Shown: positions 25,124 through 36,054 of the stretch, one piece after another
How positions within the stretch are numbered: position 1 is the first letter of the stretch
Layout of the letters: each line of letters opens with the position of its first letter
NCBI RefSeq assembly: GCF_029227915.1
Contig: NC_079881.1
Location: 22,483,501-22,547,500 of the forward strand
Source: Hydractinia symbiolongicarpus
Taxonomy: Eukaryota; Cnidaria; Hydrozoa; Anthoathecata; Hydractiniidae
DNA length: 64,000 nucleotides
Direction of reading: 5' to 3'
Position numbers and translations under genes: made by a program
The notes under the pieces: model-generated
What the model saw: only the letters and a program-made list of their open reading frames with translations
Database searches by the model: none
Told to the model about the DNA's origin: nothing

Positions 25124-25171
25124 AAGTCACACGTCGATAGAAATCATGTGACCCTCCCACCCACCCTATAA

Positions 25172-26030
25172 CTATGTAAACGTTATTTGATAGTATATTA
25201 TCATTGTTATCACGTTACTTGTACAACACTTTCTATACTGACTACACTTTTTATATCTATACTTACTATTACTGAATACGTGAATTAGAAAATAAGCATT
25301 TTGTCATAAATCGAGTGAAGCGCAAACAACATTATAGTTTTTAGAATTTAATAATTTGTTTAAAAATAACTTTATGGCAAGTTTAGGTTAAATAAAAACC
25401 CGTGGTAGCAAAAACAGGTGGCCAAGGTTATTTTCATTTGGATATATAAAGTTTTAAAATTAATCGTGACACCAAGCTGACCGCTTAGTAAGGTAAATCG
25501 TGTCGCAAAGTTTAATTAGAATCAGCTGATCGTTAACACAAGGCTGATCCCTTAGTACAGGTAAACACTGTCACGCATGCGTGCAGGCGTAAAACATTGT
25601 TCTAAAAAGCTTTATGACAACTTCGGTTTAAATAAGTACACAGGAAACGGCTAAACTATTTTATTTTGTAGAAAAAGTTCCCGCGAAGATTAAAAAAATT
25701 AAAATTGTGCAAAGCACACGCAAACCATTTCGTACATCCATATACTTTATATTTATTATCACAACTTCGGTTTGCGTAAGAACAAAGGAAGCGTCCCGTG
25801 GGCAACACCCGGCTAAGAGTTTAAAACAGGTAAGTCGTGTCGCGTAGCCAAACTACATTTAGCTACTTTATTTTTTAACCACATAAAATAGCAAGCTTGT
25901 GCAAGCAGAATACATGGTAATCTACGTTTGTAGCCAAAATCTAAAAAGTGGTTTGTTTAAGATTTATGCATGACTGTAGAACGTGTTATTTATTTCAACA
26001 TGGGAGAACATACAGAAAGTTATTATTTTT
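25172..26030. repeat. Degenerate repeat block, no gene
   Basis: Between about 25330 and 25860 three diverged copies of a roughly 200-bp phrase can be followed. Shared pieces are AACTTTATGGCAAGTTTAGG or AGCTTTATGACAACTTCGG, then TTTAAATAA, CCGTGG or GGAAACGG, and CTGACCGCTTAGTAAGGTAA with its variants followed by TGTCGCG. No open frame of note. Confidence 0.45.
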
Positions 26031-26032
26031 TA

Positions 26033-26277
26033 TACAGTATTCTCTCCTATTAATGGAAGCTCTAAAAGGCGGACAGTCTAATTAGCGGACATTTTTCGCA
26101 AATATGGTTCTTTTTCTCTCCATTTATTTATTATTTTTCCTTTGTGATACAAAAATCCGCTTTATTTTCTAATTTGCCGCTCAAAATGTAAAACCTTCCA
26201 ATAGGCATAATACTTCCAATTAGCAGGTACTTTAGTTCCACACCGATGGTGTCCGCTAATTAGAGAGTAAACTACAC
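26033..26277. mobile_element. Possible Tigger/pogo-type MITE
   Basis: The left side reads TACAGTATTCTCTCCTATTA and soon CAGTCTAATTAGCGGAC; the right side ends GTGTCCGCTAATTAGAGAGT. GTCCGCT...AATTAGAG phrases facing each other from both ends resemble the ends of TA-target Tigger/pogo elements (compare 58229-59213). Ends are imperfect and no clean target duplication is claimed. Confidence 0.35.
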
Positions 26278-27001
26278 GATGTTAGAAGAGCAAAAGAATA
26301 AAAAAAAGAAGATCTAAAAACCTGACTCAATCACTTCCAAACTAAAATGGCTCATCTGTAAAAATGGAAATATGGCAGCCTATCGAATACATTTTATTAG
26401 AACTAATTATTAGAACGATAAAAGTATATGACATAGGTCGTGCAGTTGTGTAGAACGGTTGATGGGGTAACGCTTTGGCACAACAAATATTACTTGATTT
26501 CAAAAAAATTATTTCCTTATGTTAGAAAGGATACATTTAAAAATTACAATTCGAACATTAAAAAGGATTACGGCAAAACAACTTTATGAATCTATCGTGT
26601 TTAGAGAAATACTTACGAAAGCAAAACCAACATTGCTCATTTGGTCAAATGAAGTTTTTAACAATAAATCATTCTAGGCCTATTTTCCGTAATTTTGAAA
26701 TATACTCGCTTTTTTACAATTGGGGTAGGAGAGATAGAATTTGTAGAGTGCGTTAACAGTGAGCTAACAATCAGGCAAAGTGAGCTGATAAACTTTCACA
26801 CTACGCGCCCAAAAGATAGCTCATCATTAGCTTTCAGTAAGAACCTGACTTACTAAAGCATCAAAATTTAGAAAAACCTGTAGTTTTGGTTTCTTTACAT
26901 AAAGAATAATAATATTCAGAGAGATTTTCCATAGAAAATAAAACAACTTATTATTAAACAGTTTTTTCATTTTTCCAAGTCTGCACTGAGATTTTTAGCA
27001 G

Positions 27002-27196
27002 TGTCAAGGTGACACTCTCAAAGTCATCATTAATGCATGAATCCCTGGAAGAGTCAAAGTGACTCCCGTATATTCATCATAATATAATAAATTCCCGTTT
27101 TTTCATAATGACTCTGTCTAATAGAGTCAAATTGACTCCCTAAAAGAATCCTTAAAATACGAGCTTTAGCGTGACTCCTTTTAGAGAGTCAATCTT
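27002..27196. promoter_or_regulatory. Cluster of GAGTCA/TGACTC palindromes
   Basis: Within 195 bases GAGTCAAAGTGACTC, GAGTCAAATTGACTC, GTCAAGGTGAC and single TGACTC or GAGTCA copies occur at roughly 30-60 base intervals. TGACTCA-like half sites are bound by AP-1/bZIP proteins in animals. Here most sites lack the seventh base of the consensus, and the regular spacing could simply reflect a decayed tandem repeat. It lies just left of the 18-bp minisatellite. Function not shown. Confidence 0.35.
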
Positions 27197-27255
27197 TTAA
27201 TGAACAAACTTTTGTAAGCAAATGAGTGTCATGCAATTGGCAGGCACACAGTTGT

Positions 27256-27515
27256 GCGGGTTCAATGATTGTTGTGCGTTCAATGATTGTTGCACGTTCA
27301 ATGATTGTTGTACGTTCAATGATTGTTGTACGTTCAATGATTGTTGTACGTTCAATGATTGTTGTACGTTCAATGATTGTTGTACGTTCAATGATTGTCG
27401 TGCGTTCAATGATTGTTGTACGTTCAATGATTGTTGTACGTTCAATGATTGTCGTGCGTTCAATGATTGTTGTGCGTTCAATCATTGTTGTGCGTTAAAT
27501 AATCGTTGCATGTTT
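27256..27515. repeat. 18-bp minisatellite
   Basis: About 14 nearly identical copies of TTCAATGATTGTTGTACG, with the last bases varying GTACG/GTGCG/GCACG. The unit is 18 bases and lacks stop codons in several frames, so both strands stay open for 90-136 codons, giving artificial hexapeptide repeats such as SMIVVR, FNDCCT, IIERTT and QQSLNV. These frames are explained by the repeat and are not called genes. Confidence 0.95.
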
Positions 27516-27885
27516 ATTAAGAATCTGTACATGGTGCTGCCTTTTTTAGTTGTCGGACATGTTTCCAGACTTTCAGCTAAATTACGAGGAGACAATGAGT
27601 ATATTATTCGTACTAATTTTTGCGCGTACTAATTTTTATGTTTATGCGCGAAATATACCACTTATATGCACAGGAAGTACGTTCATATTGCTATTGCGTG
27701 GAAGTTAGCTACGCGCGATTTTTTACACCTACGAAGTAGTGCGAATAAAGTAATTTGGCTTCTGTTGAGGTAAGTCAAAACATTATTGCAACCCACATTT
27801 TTAGAGAGAAATATAGGCCAATTCAATTTTCTTAGGTGAAAGTGTTGCATGAGTACATTTTTATCGTGTTAAGTTGCAGGGTTAA

Positions 27886-28626
27886 CCCTATTCGGTCCGG
27901 GGTTTTTCGAACATAGTATGACCGGGGGGGGCGGATTCCGCCCCCCCTCAATAACTTTTCATAGGATTGTTCAAATTGAATCAAACTTGGCACACTTATA
28001 GTACGTCATAAAAGGAACAAAATGGTGGCAAAAATTTTTTGCCTGCGTCAGCACATTTTCTGTGACGTCATCAGAGGCTTGAAAATTGTTAAAAATGCCA
28101 CTATCTGCTTAAAATATAATTACTTTTGTTCTAGAGCGAATTTTTACATTCTGTTTGAAGTTTCTGAAAGCTAAATAAAATTTTTTTAACATATCTTCCG
28201 GTTTTTACATGGATCGAATAAAAAATTGCCAAAAATTGCCCGAAAATCCGTTTTTTTCCGATTTTCGGGTAAAATCCGACAAAATCGGGAAATCGGAATA
28301 GTCACGTGTCAAAATTATTCAAAATGATTTTTCTTGATGAAACAAAGTTGTGTTGCAAGTTTCAAGTTCTAAGGATAATCCTAACAGGAGTTATTATATT
28401 TTCCCCATTATAAGGATTTCATAGAGATTTTAGGGGTAGTTTCGAGTAATGGCCAATATCAAAGCCTCTGAAAGATATGGGACCTAAAAATTTAGCATGC
28501 AGGTGTCTAATAGATAAATGTTAAAACTCAGTAAGTATCATAGCCATATAAGAAAGCAATCAGGAGTTATTTAGAAAAAACCGTCAGGGGGGCGCGGAAT
28601 CCGCCCCCCCCCCGGACCGAATAGGG
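27886..28626. mobile_element. TTAA-flanked piggyBac-like MITE, complete
   Basis: A 741-bp element lies between TTAA at 27882-27885 and 28627-28630. Terminal inverted repeats begin CCCTATTCGGTCCGG and are near perfect. Just inside each end is a G-rich/C-rich palindrome (GGGGGGGCGGATTCCGCCCC near 27925 and GGGGGGCGCGGAATCCGCCC near 28586) able to form a strong hairpin. The interior is AT-rich, with a GTGACGTCATC site near 28066, and has no transposase. TTAA duplication and CCC ends match the piggyBac superfamily. Relatives occur at 23296-23807 and 6345-6512. Confidence 0.88.
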
Positions 28627-28630
28627 TTAA

Positions 28631-29498
28631 ATCATAGAGGCTTTGTTCCTTTAAAATTTTTGTCAAGACCGAAAGTTCCTTTTTGCAGGATGCTTTCCAG
28701 ACCAGTATGAAAAACATTACCATGGATGATTATAAAATTATATTATCACAGAAAATTATACAAAAAAGCACATATATGCATCAAATTGCTGTTGAAATGT
28801 AAAAAGTGACAGATAAACTAGGGCAAGCAATCAACTTTAATTTTCCCTTCTGTTAACAAAAATATATAAAAATGTTGATCTTTAGCTAACAATAGCTTTT
28901 TTGTGTTTTTTAGGAGAAACAAGTTATTGGGCTTGTAAAAAAAAATCCAAATTATATTCCTATCAAAATAAAGCTTTTTTCGACAGCCACCAAAATTTCC
29001 TTTCTGCAAAATTCCTTTCTCTCCTAAATTTCCTTTACCAAAAGTTATATATGAACCTAGTTTAGGGACTTTTAAATTTTTTTTTTCACGTGTCATCAAC
29101 GGTATATCGCCATTAAGGGTCAGATCCCTCACATTCTTAATAGATCCCTAGAAAAAGAATTTGCACAATCACTCATTTTTTAAGGCTATTTTGTCAATGA
29201 AATATACGCACGTAAAGTAATTTTTGAAAATTCCTGATCCTTAATGGATATTTTTTAATTACATACCCACCCCCTAACGGCACCAACAAAATGTTTGAAG
29301 GTCCTTTGCGTTGTGTTTGAAATTTAAATGCCAAAATTTAAGAACATAATTCCAAACGTACCCAGCCTGAATTTCTTCATGGTCTATATAAGAACAAAAT
29401 ATATAAAAATATAATATAAGAAATAACAATTTTATATAAGAAAGAAAATATATACAAGAAATATACTAACAATGTTTTTTTGTTCTTATTCTCCTGGA
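28631..29498. other. No gene seen
   Basis: AT-rich. A 104-codon minus frame at 28818-29132 has no recognised motif; part of it comes from short AAATTCCTTT-type repetition around 28990-29035. Confidence 0.5.
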
Positions 29499-30143
29499 TT
29501 AAGGGCTTTTATGAAATATGATTTTCTTTAAATGGTATAGCCTTCCAGCACGTGTTTCAAAAATTTTATTGCACTTCTGACATGGATAGCAGTTATTCGT
29601 TTTTCTCACATCTTTTACTGGTGACATAGTTTGATGAAAAGACTTTACATGATCTTTCAGGTATTTAAATTGTTTAAACCTCTTTAATGGAACACACAAT
29701 TTACATAAATATAATTTATTGGCATTATTTTCATTTCTGCAACTTTTTCCATTATCCGTATTTTTGTGTCGTAACAAATTATGCTTCCATTTAAATGTTC
29801 TCTCGCATATATCGCAAGTATACAGGGACATTCCAGTTTGCAATGAGCTATCTTGAAGAAGTTCAACTGAGTTAGTTACAGGGTATACAATATTAACAGG
29901 ATAATGTTCCACTTTTAAGTGGATACCCAAGTCGCTTTTACTGCGATACTTTTTGTCACACTGTTTACAACTGTTTCTAAAATCCTCATGAGATGTCAAG
30001 ACGTTTTGTTTTAGTTCATAATTTCCACGAAAGGTTTGTTGACATTAGTCACAACTTTTAGAAACAGCATCTTTGTGTTCCTGTATATGATCCTTCATAC
30101 AGCAATTCTTGATCATTTGCTTACAAACACGGCAAAATCCCAT
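29499..30143 (-). pseudogene. C2H2 zinc-finger protein, broken
   Basis: From an ATG at 30143 the minus strand encodes a series of C2H2-like fingers: CRVCKQ...H...H at the start, SCD-stop-CQQTF...LKQNVLTSH, CKQCDKKY...LGIHLKVEH, CDICERTFKW...LLRHK, CKLC...LKDHVKSFH, and CQKCNKIF...LYHLKKIIFH. Such proteins usually bind DNA in the nucleus. An in-frame TAA (30045-30047) falls between the two Cys of the second finger, and that finger's first His is Asn, so the copy looks inactivated, although a start after the stop would still give four fingers over about 165 residues. No intron is needed. It lies head to head with the finger-containing pseudogene at 30599, but the two proteins are not clearly related. 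Confidence 0.8.
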
Positions 30144-30595
30144 GATTATATTAAATATAAGATTAAAAACACGTGAAAACTTAAATATCCCGTAGCTGTG
30201 GCTGTCCTTTTAGTTTGAGATTTTGCCGTCACATGGCCGAAAAATTCTCCTGTATAGAGACTTTAAAGAGAATGCTTGGATACAAAAAATACCAGCTCCA
30301 GAAAAGACCTATTATATTAAAACATTCAAACAGTTTTAGGATAATATTACTTAGACATTAAAAAAGTATTAAAGTTGAGAGAAGAAGAGAAAAATAACAA
30401 AGTATTATTCATATATCCACCAAGGTGGAGAGATTCAATCTCTAATTAAAAAATAAATCAATAAATAAATAAGTAAACCAAGAGAACTCGTTTAAGCCAA
30501 TTAAAAGAAAGCGCGCGGAATAAACAAAAGAAACTAAAGTTCTTTGTGCTCTACTGCTAGCATCGCAAAACTTTTTCAAAAACAAGGTTTTTGGA
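30144..30595. other. Gap between divergent pseudogenes
   Basis: AT-rich with A-rich runs around 30355-30400 and 30445-30470. No promoter motif is supported. Confidence 0.4.
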
Positions 30596-30598
30596 TAG

Positions 30599-32059
30599 AT
30601 TTTTAGAAATGAAGTTTTTTGTCAATTTGAATGTGGATATAATACTGTTACTTATAGCTGGCTTATAAAGCATTTATGGAACTTTCACTCAATAGATTCA
30701 AACTTTTCTGTAAAATGTGGGATTTTAGGTTGCGTTAGCTAGTTCAAAAATGAAAAAAGTTTTAGAAGACATATAAGAAAAAATCACATGGAATTTAATA
30801 AATAAAATAATATTGCACAAAATATATTAAATGGTGACAGCTCAAATAAAGAAGTTTGTGACGAGCAAGAGACTGTAGCTACTGTTGATTTAGATGCTGA
30901 TGGTAATGATGATTCTATTATTAGTAGTGCTGAAGATTATGCATTTATCGAGAATCCACACCAATCCCTAAATTTTGATGACATTGTTGCCAACAGTTTA
31001 CTTGAAATGAGAGAAAAGTATAATGTACCGCAGACTGCAATATCATTTATAGCTCATAGAATGGCTCATATTGTACAAGTAGACAGATATTCTCAAAAAA
31101 TAAAAATTATTAAATCGACACTTTTAAAATTTACAAATGGAGCATCCTTAAATAGATATATTGAACAAAATGATCATTATGTTTCACCGGTTGAAAAAGT
31201 AATTGGATTTGACACAGTAAAGGGAATGTCTGATTGTGTGTATTATGTACCTATTTTACAAACATTAAAACAGATTATAAACCATGACGATGTTATTAAT
31301 GACATTTTTTCTGAATCTGCATACAAAGAAAATGGGGTTTCACGCAGTTTTTCGGATGGATCATTATTTCAAAGCAATCCAATATTTTCTGCTTTCGAAA
31401 ACAGTTTCCAAATAATTTTTTATCATGATGATTTTCAGGTTGTCAATCCTTTGGGAAATAAAACAAACAACATTCGGAAATTTGGGCCGCTCATAAAGAC
31501 TCTTCGTTTTAAATCCAAACACAGCTAGTTTAAAAATTCAATCACTTATTCACGGAATTATATGAATGCATGTAAGTCTATGGCTATTCATCATCATAGG
31601 CTTTTGTATTTGTACAACAAGGAAGACTCATACTATTCATCTCATGACATTATGCCAGTTGGTTGTAAAAAAAAATCAATAAATGAAATTCCAGAACTGT
31701 ATAAAGATCTCTTAAATCCAATTATACCACATGCTGCACATAGTCTTCTCGAAGCACAGGGTGTAACATACAATGGAAATAAGTTTTATTCAGGTGGTGT
31801 TGTGGTTGTTTCTGTTGATGATAAAAATCTTGAAATGGGTGAAATAATTACAGTGTTTATCATCAATGATTCACCGTTTCTGTTATGTCAAAAACTTGAT
31901 AAGGAAACATTTGACACACATTTTCATGCTTACCTGGTTCGTAGAAGTGAAAACGGTATACTAATTAGAATTGATCACCTGCCGGACTTTCATCCATTAG
32001 GAATGTATTATATTGACAGAAAATTTTATGTACCCTTGCATCATCACGTATTGCTTTAG
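30599..32059 (+). pseudogene. Two-finger zinc protein of a multicopy cnidarian family, internally deleted
   Basis: One reading frame can be followed throughout, with three in-frame stops: TAG 30740-30742, TAA 30803-30805 and TAG 31526-31528. The start holds two C2H2-like fingers (CQFECGYNT...HLWNFH and VKCGILGC...RRHIRKNH). The body (about 31000-31500) has YNVPQTAISFIAHR, YYVPILQTLKQI, the SDGSLFQSNPIF block and YHDDFQVVNPLGNKT. The tail (31560-32059) has KSINEIPELYK and ends with HFHAYLVR, HPLGMYYI and a short basic/His end. From memory, finger-plus-body proteins like this occur in many copies in cnidarian and fish genomes and may belong to transposons; I cannot name the family. The region between NPLGNKT and the tail is much shorter than I would expect, implying a large internal deletion. 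AATAAA lies downstream at 32177-32182. Confidence 0.7.
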
Positions 32060-32176
32060 TCTGTTTTGTTATAAATTGTGTATTATGTGCTAAATAAGTT
32101 TTAATACCTGCTTAAGCTCTTCTATTTTTTACCTTTTTTAATTTTTGTTTTGTATATATTTGTTTGATAAAGACAC

Positions 32177-32182
32177 AATAAA
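32177..32182 (+). terminator. Possible polyadenylation signal
   Basis: AATAAA about 120 bases after the stop of the zinc-finger family pseudogene, followed by T-rich sequence. Confidence 0.4.
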
Positions 32183-32513
32183 GCTGTCGAATTATTTCAA
32201 TTTGTAGACTCTTGTTTTTCTTGATGGTATTTATTTAAAATTTGAAGAGTGTATTAAATATGGTTACTTTCAGGTTACATTTTCTTTTCTTTTATTGACC
32301 ATCCATGTTTTGACAATGTTATATTTCATTAAGATAAAACATTTTAGCCGTCAAATTTCTTTTCAAAAAGGGGTTATAAATGTAAAATGTTTTTGTTAAC
32401 TCAGTAAACGCGTTTAATCCAATAGTTTTATTAAATAAAAAAATTATTTTATACAACAATAATAATGGATATTGCATTCCTGAAGAAAAGAAATTTGTTG
32501 TTGTTTAGAAAAT

Positions 32514-32780
32514 ATGCGTAAAATTATTATGAATTCTGCAGAACTACTTGAGACCATATGTTTATCATTTGCAAATTCACCTGTGAAGTTACCTGAATGT
32601 TTTAATTTGAAGTACTATGATGACGAATTTCAGGAATTTTTATAGTTGGATGATCTTAACTGTTTGCATCAAGTGCGGAAGTTGGCACTAATGCATCAGC
32701 TATTTAATCTATTGCATACAGCATTCCTGTCAATCCACAATCGTGCCGTGCATGATAACAATGCAGCATTTTCAAATTAA
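32514..32780 (+). pseudogene. Small coding relic (VKLPECFNLKYYDDEFQEF)
   Basis: From an ATG the frame gives 42 codons to an in-frame TAG, then continues 46 codons to TAA at 32778-32780. The first half has LPECFNLKYYDDEFQEF, an acidic/aromatic pattern like the small N-terminal ubiquitin-like or PB1-like strands of some transposon-associated proteins in cnidarians (resemblance only). It precedes and overlaps inverted-repeat arm A by about 25 bases. Function unknown. Confidence 0.4.
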
Positions 32781-34498
32781 AGAATCGAAGAATATTTCAA
32801 ACGATCAACAACAGATGTAAACATTGATTTAACTTTGTTTACATTAAGGTTTATTATAGCGACATCGCCCACTTCGTCGCGTTAAAAACAGTAACAACGG
32901 AAAATTACTTTTTACATTTTATATAAATTATTCTCTTGGTTATACATGCTGTATTTTATAAGATTAGTGTTTTCGTTTCAGCCTTCATGTTCTTAACTTT
33001 CTTGACAAATCCTATCCCCATTATTTTTAATATTTTCTTAGCATGACTATGGCCTAAAAATACATAATGCCTTAAAAAAAAAGTCTCTTATAAGTTACTA
33101 TTCTTAATGGCAATTTCTACTGCATGTAACGGCCCATTGCGTTGAATAGAAAAAGTTGATTTTGTGAGATACGCAATTAAAATGTAAACTTCTAATTAAG
33201 TTTGTCATCATACAAATTTTTTAACAATCAAGCTTAGACATATTCTACGGATATTCTGACCCATTGCTTAGAGTATATTCTTACAAAATGATTTCTCAAC
33301 TTTCTTGACAAATACTATCCTCGTAGCCTAAAAATATACAATGACTCAATAAAATGAAGCTTGCTATATATTGCTATAGCTATTGGCAATTTTTTTTTTA
33401 ATTTAAAACAAACAATCAAGGTTAAACATATTCTTAGAATAATCTAAACAATGGGTCTTGTTGAAAATATATACATTCTTAAAAAAAATTCCTAACTTTC
33501 TTGACAAATACTATCATCGTTTTTCTTAATTATATTCTTAGCATGTCTATGTCCTGAAAATATATGATGTCTTGATAAAATAAGGTTTGCTAAATGTTGC
33601 TGTAGCTATCGGCAATTTTTTTATACATTTAGAACAAACAATCAAGGTTGGACATATCCTTAAAATAATTTTAACTGACGCTGAGTATATTCTTACAAAA
33701 AAAAAATATGTTCAGGCTGAAGACAAAACATATTTAACTTCATATCTAAGGGATCAGTACTTTTCTTTGATTACTAAACTTTGCCTCATCCCAAAGAAAA
33801 CAAATTAAAAATGTATGAAAATGTCTGATATATTTCCAATCAGTTCTCTTTTTCACATTATATCATTGTACGTTTTTCTTCTTTATAACAAATATTTCTG
33901 ACCACAACATAATTTTTTTTTATTCTCGCTCGACAACAACAGTAGCTCTGCAACAACAGTTTTGTTTTGTACATATGAGATTCGAATGACATTCATATTC
34001 GAATGCGATACAACCTCGGTCCCAGAACAAAAAAATGGAAAATATAGAAGAAACAAATCAGCTTTAGTCTTACCTCATGATGAGTAAACATTGTTTAAAA
34101 TAACTTTTTTCAGGATTACTTTGAAAAAAAAACAACTTTCTTCGCTTCGATTTTCTTTTTTTTAGTTGATAAACAACTTGTATCCAGGAGATACGGCGCG
34201 CATATGGTAAACTGGGGGTAAAATAAATTATTCTATCTATGGCGACCAACGGGGTTTTTAAAACAAAAAAAAACAAATAGGAACATTTAAAAATTAAATA
34301 AAATTCAGTTTTATTAAAATAAAAAAAAATAGTTTTTTTTAAAGTAGTAAGAAAAGAGAATATTTAAATAGTAACCCCCTGACTCGCGTTTTTTAACTTG
34401 GTAAATTGTAGCGTAACGCCACGTCATAAAAAAGTGACCCGTACATTGCGTGTCGTGAACTCACATGGTTACTCACACAAGCGTATTATTATATAGAT
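32755..34498 (+). repeat. Large inverted repeat, arm A
   Basis: This arm is matched in reverse by 39203-40503. Good anchors are ATAACAATGCAGC (32756) with its complement near 40495, ATTTCAAACGAT near 32805 with 40458, TCATGATGAGTAAACATTGT at 34075 with 39620, GTCGTGAACTCACATGGTTAC near 34450 with 39235, and the inner end GCGTATTATTATATAGAT. Arm A is longer because a roughly 230-bp phrase (TTTCTTGACAAATACTATC ... GGCAATTTTTT ... AACAATCAAG) is repeated near 32998, 33300 and 33495, whereas arm B has about one copy. No intact gene; open frames at 33587 and 34070 are unsupported. Confidence 0.85.
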
Positions 34499-34807
34499 AA
34501 TGACATAAGGATAAAAGAAATGACAATAATTATTTATTATAAAGCAGAAACAAACCACCCCAACAGCTAATGCTCATGGAAACCCAACAGCTGCCAACAT
34601 ATGTAAATTAACCGGCACCGGTTAAACAATTTATTACTTAAATCTCGGCAACTTAAACAAATAAAGTTAACAAACATTGGGGTCTAGGTTGATTAAAAAG
34701 CTTTTGTTTCTTATTTCTATGTAGTTTCTCTGTGACCATAGTTAATACTATTAACTATGCTGTGACAATGTGTTTCATGTGTTTATTTCACGCGAATCAA
34801 AATATTA

Positions 34808-35362
34808 GCTTATCGCTTGTGCGGCAAGATGTATCCGGTAAGTAAGAACATTCGCAATCTTCGATTTATTCAAAAAGCGTGAAACAGAAAAAAAATATTC
34901 AAGAGAGATTATTGAAAGGCGTAGGCATAACAATTCAAAAGAACGAGTCTGAAACCATTTGTTTGAAATGCAAAAGAAGCATTAAAATTTTGGAAGATGC
35001 ACATGTAATAGAAAATAAGTGGATGTGTACGAGAAAAAGACAGTGGGTATGTGAAGAGGAAAAAGCAGAGCATGAATCATCTAAATGACAGAAACGACAT
35101 CCACAGATTGGCTTAATAATAGCAACCTTAGTCCTAGGGTATTTATCGGGTGTTACAACTGAAATATTTCTCGCGGTTGAAATACCCTTAATTTTTTGTA
35201 GGTATATTGGATGAAGCTATGATTGATGAAATTAAGAACATTTGCGCATACGAAATGATAGAATTGCTAAAGAAATCAACAATTACAGAAGTGTTCACGC
35301 ACTCTGCAAATTCAACGGCGGCAATTTTTGCAACGAAGTTGATGCATTATGCCTGCTTGTGA
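34808..35362 (+). pseudogene. Cys-motif protein relic, two exon-like pieces
   Basis: Piece one (34808-35088) reads LCGKMYPVSKNIRNL, shifts frame by one base near 34868, then continues SKSVKQKKNIQERLLKGVGI and ETICLKCKRSI. The spacing of a first CxxC and a later CLKC resembles a zinc-associated N-terminal domain (ZAD-like), but the first Cys of the first pair is Tyr. Piece two (35204-35362) follows a good acceptor (TTTTTTGTAG) and reads DEAMIDEIKNICAYEMIELL for 52 codons to TGA. A donor-like GTAAGTAAG at 34838 lies inside piece one, so splicing is unclear. Family not identified with confidence. Confidence 0.4.
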
Positions 35363-36054
35363 AACCTCTGAATCTTCAATGCATTCATCGTTTCATTTCC
35401 AATGTTATGGGGTGATGTTCAAGCGTAAGTTTGGAACTTCAACAATATGACTAACCATGTAACCAAATGTACTTCATCAACTACAAGACATGCAACATTT
35501 TTGTTAAATAAACTGGACGACAACATGTCCCTCCACCTTTTCGACAACTAGGGTGTTCCAAAAATTATAATAAACTCTCCTCGATCTTTGTCTGAATATA
35601 ATTTATCACTCAAAGCAGTTGGTAACAGACCAAATTTTCAAGTAGACCAGTAGACCAACTTGATATTCAATCAAGCTGAGAAGAAACAATAACAAAAGTG
35701 GGACTATCCAAGTTAGAAAACTTCTCGAGCTTTTTACACACGGCAGGCAGTTTTTAACTGATTGTTTTTGTTTACTTTTGATCTTCGTTTCTTGAGATGA
35801 TAATATTTTTACCACAGCTTCTTTTAACTTTCGGCTTTCGTCCATATTTACAATATTAAACTTAGAGCGTATTCGAGAAGGTCTTTTCATAAAAATAGAA
35901 GACATCATTCGCGTGTTTATCAGAGAAAATGTGGTCATTTACTTCGTTGAACGTGTCTCACCGACAACTTATTAATATTTTTTGTTCACCTTGACAATCA
36001 AAATCTCAGCCAATCAGCGATTCAGATTGTGAATTCAAATTCAAGGATGGTCCA

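Larger units (their letters stand above)
20982..25150 (+). mobile_element. Decayed DIRS/Ngaro-like (tyrosine recombinase) retrotransposon with two nested insertions
   Basis: Plus-strand remnants appear in the order expected for the DIRS order: gag-like C-terminus (about 21000-21440), reverse transcriptase (21680-22615, then decayed to about 22990), RNase H (23036-23290, continuing after an insertion), post-RNase H pol segment (23808-24350), and the N-terminal part of a tyrosine recombinase (24902-25123). Stops and frameshifts are spread throughout, so it is dead. Two younger elements sit inside: a tandem interspersed repeat at 21974-22274 in RT and a TTAA-flanked MITE at 23296-23807 in RNase H. 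A 16-bp exact direct repeat, AAGTCACACGTCGATA, occurs at 20991-21006 and 25124-25139 with similar flanks, and may mark the element's two terminal repeats. Direct rather than inverted termini fit Ngaro/PAT-like split repeats, but the right side is truncated, so the subgroup is uncertain. Confidence 0.85.

Noticed and set aside
27189-27632. Four long open frames (90-136 codons) across 27189-27632
   Set aside because: All are translations of the 18-bp minisatellite, whose unit length is a multiple of three and contains no stop in those frames.
34608-34625. Palindrome TTAACCGG-CA-CCGGTTAA as a Grainyhead-type site
   Set aside because: Only a single site; no gene or regulatory context supports function.
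35606-35938. 110-codon minus-strand frame with a hydrophobic stretch
   Set aside because: No homology recognised, no splice or promoter context, and overlapping relics on the other strand; AT-rich DNA often yields Leu/Ile/Phe-rich stretches resembling membrane segments.
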